DNA of 36,027 nt from Caldifarciminota bacterium UBA5631 (GCA_002421425.1 DIJZ01000018.1:1-36027), one strand, 5' to 3'; shown: positions 1 to 8,856, numbered from the stretch's first letter. The notes: generated from the sequence alone by a model not told the origin. Translations and numbers: made by a program.

Positions 1-1
1 A

Positions 2-670
2 AATGATTCAAAAACCGAAGATGTGGCTGAAGTATACAGGGAGGCTTACTATCTTGGACTTAAAGGGCTAACGGTATACAGGGATGGTTCAAGGGAAGAA
101 CAGGTAATTAAGGTCGCAAAAGGTACACCGGAAACCAAGAGGCCTCCTTTTACTGCGCCCCGCCCACGACCTGAAGTTACGAGAGGAAGGACACTTAAGA
201 TGATGACGGATCTCGGGAATTGTTACGTTACCATCAACGAAGATGAGTATGGAATATTTGAGGTGTTTATCTACCTTGGAAAATCAGGTTCACAGACTAT
301 GGCGTTTACCGAAGCTATTGGCCGCCTCATTTCCCTATCTGTTAGATCAGGGGTTCCCATTAGCGAGATTATTAAGCAACTTAAGGGTATAAAGAGTTCA
401 AATCCTGTTAGACAGGAAAATGGCGAAGTAATTTACTCTGTTCCCGATGCCATATCAAAGGCCATTGAGAAATATCTTGAGAGAGGCGTTCAGCTGGAGT
501 TAATACCTACATCTCCTTCTTTGAAGCCTATTCTTGATATTCACAGGAAAATAAAAAAGTCTGAAGAATCTGAGAAACAGTATGATATCTGCCCCGAGTG
601 CGGCGGGAGGCTCATTTATCAGGAAGGGTGCTTCCTCTGCGTGGACTGCGGCTACTCAAAGTGTGAATAG
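2..670 (+). CDS. nrdJ: C-terminal part of adenosylcobalamin-dependent (class II) ribonucleotide reductase
   Basis: This is the tail of a gene that starts before the window; the frame is open from base 2, so the GTG at 23 is internal. Class II reductases reduce ribonucleotides to deoxyribonucleotides in the cytoplasm using B12 radical chemistry. The visible part starts with the end of the catalytic barrel (GLKGLTVYRDGSREEQV, a typical NrdJ signature). It continues with a TSCPD-like domain (roughly from DLGNCYVTINEDEYG to the EIIKQLKGIKSSNP segment) and ends with a four-cysteine zinc-ribbon-like tail (CPECGG...CVDCGYSKC) typical of NrdJ C-termini. The active-site barrel lies outside the window. 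dcd follows 12 bases later, so dNTP-supply genes are grouped. A cobalamin riboswitch, if there is one, would be upstream and out of view. Confidence 0.95.
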   Translation, partial: NDSKTEDVAEVYREAYYLGLKGLTVYRDGSREEQVIKVAKGTPETKRPPFTAPRPRPEVTRGRTLKMMTDLGNCYVTINEDEYGIFEVFIYLGKSGSQTMAFTEAIGRLISLSVRSGVPISEIIKQLKGIKSSNPVRQENGEVIYSVPDAISKAIEKYLERGVQLELIPTSPSLKPILDIHRKIKKSEESEKQYDICPECGGRLIYQEGCFLCVDCGYSKCE

Positions 671-682
671 GGGAGAAGTCAA

Positions 683-1237
683 ATGCCTGTGAAATCTGAC
701 AGATGGATAAGAGAGATGGCACTGAAGTATAAAATGATTGAACCCTTTGAAGAGGGCCTCGTTGCAAAGAATGTAATTTCTTATGGGCTTTCCTCTTACG
801 GTTATGATATCAGAATTGCAGATGAATTCAGAATTTTTACTGATGTGTATCAAACTGTCGTGGATCCGAAGAACTTCAATCCATCTTCCTTTGTGGAATT
901 AAAGGGGGACGTCTGCATTATCCCTCCAAACTCCTTTTGTCTTGCCAGAAGTCTTGAATATTTTAGAATTCCAAGGAATGTTATAGGAATTTGCCTGGGT
1001 AAAAGTACCTATGCGCGATGTGGAATCGTCGTGAACATTACTCCTCTTGAACCTGAGTGGGAGGGTCATCTTACCATTGAAGTTTCCAATACTACCCCTT
1101 TACCTGCGAAAATTTATGCTAACGAAGGAATTGCGCAGCTTATTTTTATTGAATCGGACGAGATTTGTACTGTATCATATAAGGATAGAAAGGGTAAATA
1201 TCAGGGGCAAAAAGGAGTTACGCCCCCTAAAATTTAA
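683..1237 (+). CDS. dcd: dCTP deaminase (dUTPase-fold)
   Basis: 184 aa, the usual length for Dcd. The family deaminates dCTP to dUTP as the first step toward dTTP; some members also hydrolyse dUTP to dUMP, and I cannot tell which kind this is. Visible signatures are SSYGYDIRI (residues 38-45), GKSTYARCG (106-114, the nucleotide-binding S/R region), PLEPEWEGHLTIEVSN (121-136, with the likely catalytic Glu133) and YQGQKGVTPPK near the C-terminus. The ATG at 683 has a GGGAGAAG ribosome-binding site at 671-678. It sits between nrdJ and recA with gaps of only 12 and 14 bases, so it is almost certainly co-transcribed with both. Confidence 0.95.
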   Translation: MPVKSDRWIREMALKYKMIEPFEEGLVAKNVISYGLSSYGYDIRIADEFRIFTDVYQTVVDPKNFNPSSFVELKGDVCIIPPNSFCLARSLEYFRIPRNVIGICLGKSTYARCGIVVNITPLEPEWEGHLTIEVSNTTPLPAKIYANEGIAQLIFIESDEICTVSYKDRKGKYQGQKGVTPPKI

Positions 1238-1251
1238 AAGAGGTGGAAAAT

Positions 1252-2268
1252 ATGGCACAGGATGAAAAAGATCTTGAAAAGGAACGGATGCTGGAAGCTA
1301 CTCTGAAGCAGATTGAGAAGCAGTATGGTCCAGGGTCTGTAATGAAACTCGGGGAAGCAACCCAGATCAAAGTTGAGGTGATTCCTACAGGTTCTTTTGG
1401 CTTGGACATTATTACTGGAACGGGAGGATATCCAAGGGGAAGGGTTATTGAGATCTATGGGCCAGAGGCATCTGGAAAAACCACCCTTGCTCTTCACGCC
1501 ATTGCGGAAACTCATAAGCTTGGTGGGAAGGCTGCATTTATTGATGCGGAACATGCGATGGATCCTGCTTACGCCCGTGCCCTTGGTGTTAATGTAGATG
1601 AACTCATCATTTCCCAGCCTGATACCGGAGAACAGGCTCTTGAGATCGTTGAGATGCTTGTGAGGAGTAACGCCATTGATCTTGTCGTTGTGGACTCTGT
1701 GGCGGCGCTGGTCCCGCGGGCCGAAATTGAAGGAGAAATGGGAGACGCCCAGGTGGGACTTCAGGCGCGTCTTATGTCAAAGGCTATGCGAAAATTAGTT
1801 GGAGTTCTGAGTAAATCAAAGACTTGTGCCATTTTCATTAACCAGATAAGACAGCAGATTCAGACGGGTTTTGGATTCGGTAATCCCGAGACTACTCCTG
1901 GCGGGCTGGCTTTGAAATTCCACTCTTCGATGCGGCTGGAAATCAGGAAAATTGCGTCCATCAAGCAAGGTGAGGAAATCATTGGCAACCGTGTCAAGGT
2001 AAGGATTGTGAAGAACAAACTTTCTCCACCGTTTAAGAGTACGGAATTTGATATCATTTATGGTGAAGGGATTTCCTATGAGGGTGAGCTGATTGATATG
2101 GGGCTCGAGCACGGGATTATCAAGAGAAGTGGTACCTGGTTCAGTTTCAGGGACTATCAACTGGGGCAGGGTAGGGAAAAGGCCAGACTTTATCTCAAAG
2201 AAAATCCTGAGATCAAAAAGGAGCTGGAGAAAGAACTCAGGCAGGCCCTCAGCATGCCAGCACAATAA
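1252..2268 (+). CDS. recA: RecA recombinase
   Basis: RecA forms ATP-dependent filaments on single-stranded DNA, drives strand exchange and serves as the co-protease of the SOS response. The protein is 338 aa from the ATG at 1252. A GTG at 1243 would add three residues, but the AGAGGTGG ribosome-binding site at 1239-1246 fits the ATG better. Walker A is GPEASGKT (residues 70-77); the Ala is a small deviation from the common GPESSGKT. The VVVDSVAALVPRAEIEG Walker B region, the INQIRQQIQTGFGFGNPETT L2 loop and the KFHSSMRLEIRK strand are all present. The acidic C-terminal tail is short. It is the last gene of the nrdJ-dcd-recA run. No LexA-type operator is apparent in the 14-base gap, so expression probably follows the operon. 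Confidence 0.98.
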   Translation: MAQDEKDLEKERMLEATLKQIEKQYGPGSVMKLGEATQIKVEVIPTGSFGLDIITGTGGYPRGRVIEIYGPEASGKTTLALHAIAETHKLGGKAAFIDAEHAMDPAYARALGVNVDELIISQPDTGEQALEIVEMLVRSNAIDLVVVDSVAALVPRAEIEGEMGDAQVGLQARLMSKAMRKLVGVLSKSKTCAIFINQIRQQIQTGFGFGNPETTPGGLALKFHSSMRLEIRKIASIKQGEEIIGNRVKVRIVKNKLSPPFKSTEFDIIYGEGISYEGELIDMGLEHGIIKRSGTWFSFRDYQLGQGREKARLYLKENPEIKKELEKELRQALSMPAQ

Positions 2269-2453
2269 ATTAGTCAGCCGTCTTTGAACCTAGAAAGCTA
2301 AAGAAACCTATTCTTGTTGAAGATAAAAGAGTCTTTAATAATTGTTTATTCCCAAAGTGGGTAGTGAAGAGTGGAAGCGTGTCTTGTGTTTCCGACTTCT
2401 TTGCAAGATCTTTAAGTGGATCTAAAGTAATTCTCGGTGAGACCGTCAAGGAA

Positions 2454-2482
2454 TTGACTAAACGTGTTAATTCAAATATAAT
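2454..2482 (+). promoter_or_regulatory. Sigma-70-type promoter of tRNA-Asn
   Basis: TTGACT (2454-2459), a 17-base spacer, and a perfect TATAAT (2477-2482). Transcription would start near 2489, a few bases before the mature tRNA 5' end at 2494, so the tRNA is transcribed independently of recA. Confidence 0.75.
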
Positions 2483-2493
2483 TTTAATGTCAC

Positions 2494-2566
2494 TCCCCGG
2501 TAGCTCAACAGGTAGAGCACCTGGCTGTTAACCAGGGGGTTGGGGGTTCGAAACCCTCCCGGGGAG
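2494..2566 (+). tRNA. tRNA-Asn (anticodon GTT)
   Basis: A full cloverleaf can be folded. The 7-bp acceptor is TCCCCGG/CCGGGGA with G73 as discriminator, as in other bacterial tRNA-Asn. The D-arm is GCTC...GAGC. The anticodon stem CCTGG/CCAGG encloses loop CTGTTAA with GTT at 2527-2529. A 5-base variable loop and a T-arm with TTCGAAA follow. The 3' CCA is not encoded. The bases flanking the mature ends (CA before, TG after) extend the complementarity and are followed directly by TTTTTG, so the 3' trailer may double as a terminator. Confidence 0.95.
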
Positions 2567-2568
2567 TG

Positions 2569-3370
2569 TTTTTGTTTTGGCAATATACTTCTAACTTTTT
2601 TAGTTCTTGATTAGCGAAGTTCTTTAATGAGCATCAGGCTGTTAATCACCCGAAGGGGGATTTGAGGGGTCACCTTTTAGGGGAGTTTTTTGGTTTTGAA
2701 GTAACTTCTGTCTCCTTAATTATTTTCGTTACCTTTAAATACTTTTCTTAGGCTCCCGATTTAGGTCATTTAAGTCCCAAGTGGAGGAATTCGAAATTTT
2801 GTATATTGCTCAGATGAAAGGGGAATTTTTGATTTCCACGAGTGTAGTGAAACTGTGAAGGATAAAATGAGAACTTTTTAAAACTTTTGGTCATATTTTC
2901 TTAATATACTCTATATTGGAGCCATCAAAGTTATTTGTCGGCATTAAAAATTGTCACAGATAGTATCGAAGTGGCGCTGAAGGGATTGAAGAATCCTGAA
3001 GGACGAGCAAGGCATTTAAAAATAAGGGAAAAAAACCAAATGTGAAGTATATCGGTATTGGATTGGGGGTAGGGAGTGAGTTGTTAAGAGGAGGATTTAA
3101 TTTGTAAGAATATTTGGGAATTTTCCATCGTTTTAATCTCGGGAAAAATCTTAAGAAATGCAATATATATAGAGTAATTGCACCTTAATTAGTGAGATGT
3201 ATTTGAAATTTTGAAATTGTACTCTTTGACAAAAAGCCGCTCGATGCAAAAAGGCCTCGCTCCCGCGTCATTAGTGGAGATGTTGTGATTAAGTTTTGTT
3301 ACAAGTAGGTATTTATATTTTCACAAAACCTAAGATTTTTGCAATAGGTTTTTTGTGGAACGCCGTAGAC
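2569..3370. other. Long intergenic stretch between tRNA-Asn and the restriction-modification genes
   Basis: About 800 bases with no reading frame that has a plausible start, ribosome-binding site or recognisable protein. It is AT-rich and contains scattered G-runs around 2650-2690. I see no tRNA, riboswitch consensus or mobile-element end. The base composition shifts here from the housekeeping operon to the AT-rich defence island, so it may hold the left junction of a transferred segment placed 3' of a tRNA gene. I searched by eye for a direct repeat of the tRNA 3' end downstream and did not find one. Confidence 0.4.
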
Positions 3371-3400
3371 TTGAATTTTTGTTTCCTTTTGCTGTATACT
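3371..3400 (+). promoter_or_regulatory. Predicted promoter of the type III restriction-modification operon
   Basis: TTGAAT (3371-3376), an 18-base spacer and TATACT (3395-3400). The start of transcription would be near 3407, inside the first TTTGTACA copy described next. It is the best promoter-like sequence in the 170 bases before the mod gene. Confidence 0.55.
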
Positions 3401-3401
3401 A

Positions 3402-3426
3402 TTTGTACATAAAAGACTTTTGTACA
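3402..3426 (+). promoter_or_regulatory. Twin TTTGTACA boxes overlapping the predicted start site
   Basis: TTTGTACA occurs at 3402-3409 and again at 3419-3426, 17 bases apart, just downstream of the -10 box. The core TGTACA is itself a palindrome, so each copy could bind a dimeric repressor. The position, straddling the expected transcription start, is what an operator of a self-regulated restriction system would look like. A second perfect palindrome, GAGGTACCTC, follows at 3448-3457. The regulator is unknown; the small HTH-like ORF just downstream is one candidate. Confidence 0.35.
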
Positions 3427-3440
3427 GAAGGAATAAGATT

Positions 3441-3539
3441 ATGATAGGAGGTACCTCTGAATTGATAATCTTGGAGGATTTCCAAAATTATTTGAAAATA
3501 GAAAAATCTACCCTTTGTAAAATGGAGCAAAAAAGATGA
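3441..3539 (+). CDS. Small ORF (32 aa) resembling the first half of an excisionase/MerR-type HTH
   Basis: ATG at 3441 is preceded by a GAAGGAA ribosome-binding site at 3427-3433 with 7-base spacing. The ORF ends in a TGA that overlaps the mod start codon (ATGA, 3536-3539), so it is positioned for translational coupling. The segment LEDFQNYLKIEKSTLCKMEQ resembles the common excisionase-like HTH pattern (LEEVAxYLKVSKSTVYKLxQ), and it stops right after the would-be recognition helix. Full HTH_17 domains run about 50 residues and end in a beta-wing, which is missing here. It may be a truncated regulator, a leader peptide setting mod translation, or a minimal functional DNA-binding peptide. Similar HTH genes are known beside site-specific methyltransferases. 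The call rests on pattern likeness only. Confidence 0.45.
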   Translation: MIGGTSELIILEDFQNYLKIEKSTLCKMEQKR

Positions 3540-5452
3540 ATGAAAAAGTTAATAAATCTGTAAAAATAGATATCAAAGAAGGATTAAAAACAATTTATCC
3601 TGAAGTTTTTGAGGATAATAAGATTAATTTTGAAAAATTAAAGGCATTATTAAGCGATGAAATCATTGAGAAGGAAGATGACAGGTTTTATTTTAACTGG
3701 GCTGGGAAAAGTAATTTGTTTAAACTGATTCAAGCACCTGCTTATGGAACCTTAAAACCTGATAAAGAAAGGTCTGTTGACTTTGATAATACAGAAAATA
3801 TTGTTATTGTCGGAGAGAATTTAGAAACCCTAAAATTATTGCTTAAACCATATTTTGGCAAAATAAAAATGATTTATATTGACCCACCTTACAATACAGG
3901 TAAGGATTTTATTTACCGAGATAATTTTAAACAACCATTAAAGGATTATTTTGAGAAAACAGGTCAGATTGATAGTGAAGGCAAAAAACTTACAACCAAT
4001 ACAGAAGCAAGTGGTAGGTATCACTCCGACTGGCTTAACTTCATCTATCCGAGATTATTTTTAGCAAGAAGTTTATTAAGAGATGATGGGGTTATCTTTA
4101 TTTCAATAGATGATCACGAAGTACATCGCTTAAGAATGATAATGGATGAGATTTTTGGGGAGGAGAACTTTGTGGCAAGTATAATTAGGATTACCGGTTC
4201 AACAAGGAATATGTCGGTATGTATAGATATTAGACACGATTATGTGTTGATTTATACAAAAAACAAGACATTAGTAAAAATTAAAGGATTAGAAAGAATC
4301 AGTGTAGATGAATTTATAAATCCTGATAAAGACCCTGATGGAGATTGGTCAACTCAAGACTTGACAGTTAGAAGTGGCGGTTATGAATATGATATACCAT
4401 CGATTAATGGAAGTAAGAAGTTTAGAAGAAAATGGCGTTTCAGTATTGATAAAATGAAAGAAATTATGGGTGGTAACCCAAATCAAGAATTCTTAGAAAT
4501 ATATGAGAAAAAAGCTCAGAAGATAAATATAAATAATAAGGATTGGTTTGTAGTTGGCAAAGTTGTCTTCAAGGGTTCTTCAAATATTCCTAATTTTAAA
4601 AAATATTTAAGAGATGTTTCTGATATTACCATTCATACATTATGGGATGATATAGAATCCCAAAAAATAGCTAACGAGAGATTACAAGAAGTTTTTGAGG
4701 GTAAAAAAGTATTTGAAAATCCCAAACCGGTTTCCCTATTAAAGAAATTAGCTCTGATTTCTACCAATAATGATGCTATTATCCTTGATTTCTTTGCTGG
4801 TTCTGGCACAACCGGGCATGCTATCTGGGATTTAAACAAAGAAGATGGAGAAAATAGAAAATTTATCCTTGTTCAACTTGATGAACATGTTGATAAGGAT
4901 AGTGAAACCGGAAAAAATGCTTTAAATCTTGGATTAAAAACCGTGGCGGATATTTGTATTGAGAGACTAAGGAGAGTATCAGAAAGGTATAATAAAGAAA
5001 ATAAAAATAATAATCAGGATTTTGGGTTTAAGGTTTTTAAGTTAGATAAATCAAATTTTAATCTTAAAGATGAATTTGAATTTGATCCAGCTGAGGATAA
5101 AGAGGAATTAAAGAAGAAATACTTAGAGTGGCTTGGTATGTGGGTTGACCAGCCATTAGTTGAAGGCTGGAAGGAAATAGATGTTATTTATGAGGTAATG
5201 TTAAAGGAAGGATTGAATCTTATTTCAAAAATTGAAAAGATAAAGATTAAAGATGATGAATTTTATTATGTTAAAGATGAGACGCAAAATTTAGATTTTT
5301 ATATCTCTCTCAAATATAAATTTAATCCAGACACTATAGAAGAAATAAGAACTTCAAAATATAAAGATAAAACCTTTGTCTTTTTAGACAAGGCATTAAC
5401 GGATAGTGATAAAATAAACTTAAGTGCTTTTGTGAGATTAAAAGTAATTTAA
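3536..5452 (+). CDS. mod: Type III restriction-modification system, Mod subunit (N6-adenine methyltransferase)
   Basis: 638 aa, the usual size for Mod. It recognises an asymmetric site and methylates one adenine from S-adenosylmethionine; as Mod2 or Mod2Res1-2 it also supplies specificity to Res. DPPYNTG (residues 116-122, catalytic motif IV) comes before the SAM-binding FAGSGTTGHA (from residue 420), the beta-class order expected of type III Mod. Between them lie the conserved YHSDWLNFIYPRLFLARSLL stretch and a variable segment (about 200-390) that should hold target recognition. The gene starts at the ATG overlapping the small HTH-like ORF, and res begins one base after its stop. Codon use is very AT-rich compared with recA or lptB, which suggests acquisition by transfer. 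The frame is intact, with no simple-sequence tract of the kind seen in phase-variable mod genes. Confidence 0.93.
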   Translation: MNEKVNKSVKIDIKEGLKTIYPEVFEDNKINFEKLKALLSDEIIEKEDDRFYFNWAGKSNLFKLIQAPAYGTLKPDKERSVDFDNTENIVIVGENLETLKLLLKPYFGKIKMIYIDPPYNTGKDFIYRDNFKQPLKDYFEKTGQIDSEGKKLTTNTEASGRYHSDWLNFIYPRLFLARSLLRDDGVIFISIDDHEVHRLRMIMDEIFGEENFVASIIRITGSTRNMSVCIDIRHDYVLIYTKNKTLVKIKGLERISVDEFINPDKDPDGDWSTQDLTVRSGGYEYDIPSINGSKKFRRKWRFSIDKMKEIMGGNPNQEFLEIYEKKAQKININNKDWFVVGKVVFKGSSNIPNFKKYLRDVSDITIHTLWDDIESQKIANERLQEVFEGKKVFENPKPVSLLKKLALISTNNDAIILDFFAGSGTTGHAIWDLNKEDGENRKFILVQLDEHVDKDSETGKNALNLGLKTVADICIERLRRVSERYNKENKNNNQDFGFKVFKLDKSNFNLKDEFEFDPAEDKEELKKKYLEWLGMWVDQPLVEGWKEIDVIYEVMLKEGLNLISKIEKIKIKDDEFYYVKDETQNLDFYISLKYKFNPDTIEEIRTSKYKDKTFVFLDKALTDSDKINLSAFVRLKVI

Positions 5453-5453
5453 A

Positions 5454-8018
5454 ATGTTAAAGTTAAAATTTGATCCAAAGTTAGATTTCCAGATTGACGC
5501 TATAAATTCTGTAATAGATATATTTAAAGGACAAGTCAAGAAGCCGTTTGATTATACATTTCAAATAATCGCTAATTCATTGGACCTTCCAAAAGAAAAG
5601 ATTCTTGAAAATTTACAAGATATTCAAAAGAAAAATGAGCTTACTTTATCTAATATAGATGATTTGAAAGAACCTTACAATTTTACTGTGGAGATGGAGA
5701 CAGGGACAGGAAAAACTTATGTTTATTTGAGGACTATTTTAGAATTAAATCAAAAATATGGATTTTCAAAGTTTATTATTGTAGTTCCATCAGTTGCTAT
5801 AAAAGAAGGCGTCTTAAAATCCTTAGATATTACGAAAGAGCATTTTAAAAAAATCTATGATAATTTACCCTATACCTATTTTCCTTATAAGTCGGATAAC
5901 CTTGTAATGGTTCGTATGTTTGGTCAGGATACCAATTTACAAATAATGGTTATTACAAGAGATGCTTTTAATAAAGATATAAATATTATTCACAACGTTC
6001 AGGATAAAATGGGTGATAAACCAATTGAAATTATAAAAAGGACAAGACCTATTGTTATACTTGATGAACCCCAAAAAATGGGTGGGGAAGCAACTCAATG
6101 GGGAATTGAGCAATTGAACCCACTTTTTGTCCTGCGATATTCTGCAACCCACAGGGATATTTATAATCTTGTTTATAAATTAACTCCTTATGACGCATAT
6201 AATTTGGGGTTGGTTAAAAAAATAGAGGTACTGTCTATTACAGAAGATGGCGACCCGACAAGGAAAAAAATTATTTTAAATAGAATAGAATCAACCTCAA
6301 GTGGATTAAGAGCAAAAGTCAAAGTTTTTGTCAAAACAAACGAAGGTATAAAGTTAAAGACAATAACAATTAAACATGGTGATAATTTAGCAAATAAAAC
6401 AAAAAATAATAATTATGAGGGCTTCATTGTAAGTGAAATAAACAAAGGGGCAGGGTATATCCTTTTTTCTAATGGTGTGAAAAATTATGAGGGGAAATCT
6501 TCAATAGATGAAGATGAGATAATTCGTATTATGATAAGGGAAACAATAAGGGAGCATTTAGATAAAAAGAGACAATTAAATCCAAAAGGGATTAAAGTAT
6601 TAAGTTTGTTTTTCTTAAACCGGGTGGATGATTATCTATTGGAAGACGGGATTGTCCGACGAATGTTTGAGGAAGAGTTTAATAAACTTATACAAGACGG
6701 ATTTAGAGAGTTTTCTGATATTGAGGTAAAGAAAGTTCATAGTGGTTATTTTTCAAAGATGAAAAAAGATAAAAGCATAGAAGAAGATGAGTCAGCTTAT
6801 GATTTGATTATGAAAGACAAAGAAAGATTGATTTCATTAGAAGAATCCGTTGAATTTATTTTTTCTCATTCTGCATTAAGAGAGGGGTGGGATAACCCAA
6901 ATGTATTTAATATCTGCACACTTGCTTACTCCACTTCAGAGATTAAAAAGAGACAGGAAATTGGAAGGGGGTTAAGATTACCAGTTGATCAGAATGGAAA
7001 TAGGATTCAGGATAGAAACATAAATTTGTTGACTGTAATTACAAACGAAAGTTATAGGGAATATTTAGAAAAATTACAGACAGAATACCGAGAAGAAGCA
7101 GGCGTTCCTGCACCGCCTGTTGAGGAGAGAAAACAAAGAGTAACAATAAAACGCAAAGACGATGTCATTCAGGGAGATTTATTTAAAATTTTATGGAATA
7201 GAGTATCTTTGAAAGCAAAGTATCTTGTAAATATAAATGCCGATGAATTTGTGGAACAATGTATAAAAAAAATACAAGGAATTGAGATAAAAGAGCCAGA
7301 AATAAGTATTAAAAAAGTTAGAATTGAGGAAATTAAATCTGAGGGAATTAAAGAAGAATTTATTAGAGAGGCATCAGAAAAAACAAAGATGACAAAAGTT
7401 TTTAATTTTATATCATTCATTGAAAAAGAGACTAAATTAACCAAAAATACAATACTTAAAATATTAAAAGGTTGTACTAATCTTAACCTTTTATTTTTGA
7501 ATCCTCAAAAATATGTAGAAAGAGTCATTGAAGTTATCAAAGAGTGTAAAAAGAACTATGAAGTTGAAGGCATTCAATATATTAATTTGGAAGAAAGGTA
7601 TGATGTCGGTCTATTAAGGGAGGAAGTAGCAAGTTACGGTAAATATGTATTAAAAGTACAAAAATCAATTTATGACGGGATAATCAAAGAATCAAATATA
7701 GAAGAGGAGTTTGCTAAGGCACTTGATAATGACTCAAGGATAAAACTATTCATAAAACTACCTGACTGGTATGTCATAGAAACACCAGCAGGGAATTACA
7801 CACCCGACTGGGCAATTGTAGTAGAAAAAGTTCAGAATGGTGAAATTTCCGAAAAAATTTACTTTGTAGTTGAAACCAAAGGAACTAATAATATTTATGA
7901 ATTGAAATCCGATGAAAAAATTAAGATAGAAAGTGCTAAAAAGAGGTTTGAGCTTATAAGGGATTCAACATTTGTTGCTCCAGTGAAGGATTTTGATAGT
8001 TTTGAGAAGAAGTGGTGA
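5454..8018 (+). CDS. res: Type III restriction-modification system, Res subunit (SF2 helicase-endonuclease)
   Basis: 854 aa. Res uses ATP to move or switch along DNA after Mod recognition and cuts when two head-to-head complexes meet. Helicase motifs run in order: METGTGKTY (Walker A, 81-89), ILDEPQKMGG (motif II, DEPQ from 204), RYSATHR (motif III), ALREGWDNPN (around 475-485) and QEIGRGLRLP (motif VI, around 500). The C-terminal PD-(D/E)xK nuclease is visible as YTPDW (about 782) and YFVVETKGT (about 802-810), so all catalytic parts appear present. It is separated from mod by one base (TAA-A-ATG) and shares its strong AT bias. No terminator hairpin with a U-run is evident after the stop. 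Confidence 0.93.
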   Translation: MLKLKFDPKLDFQIDAINSVIDIFKGQVKKPFDYTFQIIANSLDLPKEKILENLQDIQKKNELTLSNIDDLKEPYNFTVEMETGTGKTYVYLRTILELNQKYGFSKFIIVVPSVAIKEGVLKSLDITKEHFKKIYDNLPYTYFPYKSDNLVMVRMFGQDTNLQIMVITRDAFNKDINIIHNVQDKMGDKPIEIIKRTRPIVILDEPQKMGGEATQWGIEQLNPLFVLRYSATHRDIYNLVYKLTPYDAYNLGLVKKIEVLSITEDGDPTRKKIILNRIESTSSGLRAKVKVFVKTNEGIKLKTITIKHGDNLANKTKNNNYEGFIVSEINKGAGYILFSNGVKNYEGKSSIDEDEIIRIMIRETIREHLDKKRQLNPKGIKVLSLFFLNRVDDYLLEDGIVRRMFEEEFNKLIQDGFREFSDIEVKKVHSGYFSKMKKDKSIEEDESAYDLIMKDKERLISLEESVEFIFSHSALREGWDNPNVFNICTLAYSTSEIKKRQEIGRGLRLPVDQNGNRIQDRNINLLTVITNESYREYLEKLQTEYREEAGVPAPPVEERKQRVTIKRKDDVIQGDLFKILWNRVSLKAKYLVNINADEFVEQCIKKIQGIEIKEPEISIKKVRIEEIKSEGIKEEFIREASEKTKMTKVFNFISFIEKETKLTKNTILKILKGCTNLNLLFLNPQKYVERVIEVIKECKKNYEVEGIQYINLEERYDVGLLREEVASYGKYVLKVQKSIYDGIIKESNIEEEFAKALDNDSRIKLFIKLPDWYVIETPAGNYTPDWAIVVEKVQNGEISEKIYFVVETKGTNNIYELKSDEKIKIESAKKRFELIRDSTFVAPVKDFDSFEKKW

Positions 8019-8827
8019 GAGAAACTTTAAATTAATTGATCGTTATATAGATCGAATTTGTCTTAAGTTGTTAATTGCATGAATTTTTGCGACAGTATGT
8101 ACATTTATTTCCGTTTTACGCATTCGTGCGGCTTCAAGCAATTGTTTTTTAGGCGTTTCATTTTTAAGTTTATGACATTGTATTTTAGAGTCCATTCTAT
8201 TTCTTCATGTTTTAAATGTTTCGCAGAAACCAGAGAGTAAAGCAAAAAATTTTTAAAAGACTATTGTCGTGAATAAATTCCTTTTAGAATGTCTTGTGGG
8301 AGCAAATAAAACTCTGCTTATAGGATTGGCTGAGAGAAAAGCTGCTATACTAAAAGAGTTGCTGTAGCAAAAAGAGTGGTTGAGCACGCATATTTTGTCA
8401 GAACCAGCGGCTATTAGGTTGTTTGTACCGGGCGATAGATTTCATTTTTGAATTTTGTAGTTTTAGTTAGAAAGTTGTAAGCTAACGTGAATTTTTAAGG
8501 GATATAAATTTAATTTATGTATTTATCTTTTTAGAAAGTTAGAAAGTGAGAATGTAAAAGAATTTTTTTTAACGTTATTGTGGGATCTTTTGCGAAATTT
8601 ACAATAAATTGAAGACAACTACATATAAAGATTTTGAAGCTTTGTAAAAACTCCTATAGGTTTAAGGATATGAATAAGCTCCTAACCTGCTTCAGGATTA
8701 AGCTGGACAAGGTTGGAAGTTCAGTGTAAGTTTTAAAGATTCTGGGACCACCGAGGAGAGTTTTAAAAGTTTTTTCTTATCTGAATCCCTTTTAATTTTC
8801 CCTCTTTTGGAGCTAATTATGTGCCTA
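8019..8827. other. Gene-poor 0.8-kb stretch between res and the Mrr-type gene
   Basis: No confident gene. Two short frames could be remnants or tiny peptides. On the minus strand, 8195 to 8043 reads 50 aa from ATG, rich in basic helical residues (KKQLLEAARMRKTEINVHTV), with a weak GAAGAAA upstream. On the plus strand, 8269-8367 reads 32 aa from GTG (MNKFLLECLVGANKTLL...). Neither has a good ribosome-binding site or a family I recognise. Around 8674-8715 there is an imperfect hairpin (CCTAACCTGCTTC...GGACAAGGTTGG). The region is AT-rich like the defence genes on both sides and may be a graveyard of older insertions. Confidence 0.3.
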
Positions 8828-8856
8828 TTTTCAATTTAAACTCGCAGGCTTATAAT
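8828..8856 (+). promoter_or_regulatory. Predicted promoter of the Mrr-type gene
   Basis: A perfect TATAAT at 8851-8856 is preceded at 17 bases by TTTTCA (8828-8833), a weak -35. The GGAGG ribosome-binding site follows at 8871-8875. Confidence 0.5.

Noticed and set aside
2277..2532. An open plus-strand frame after recA running into the tRNA gene (KRVFNNCLFPKWVVKSGSVS...).
   Set aside because: No good start codon or ribosome-binding site, it contains the tRNA promoter and runs through the tRNA itself; not a recX that I can recognise.
3216..3262. TTGACA near 3226 as a second promoter for the restriction operon.
   Set aside because: No -10-like sequence at a suitable distance; the pair at 3371-3400 is better.
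8670..8765. SRP-RNA-like look of the minus strand (CCAACC...GTCC...GAAGCAGG).
   Set aside because: The essential GGAA-type apical loop and the conserved flanking internal loop are absent; the match is limited to short words.
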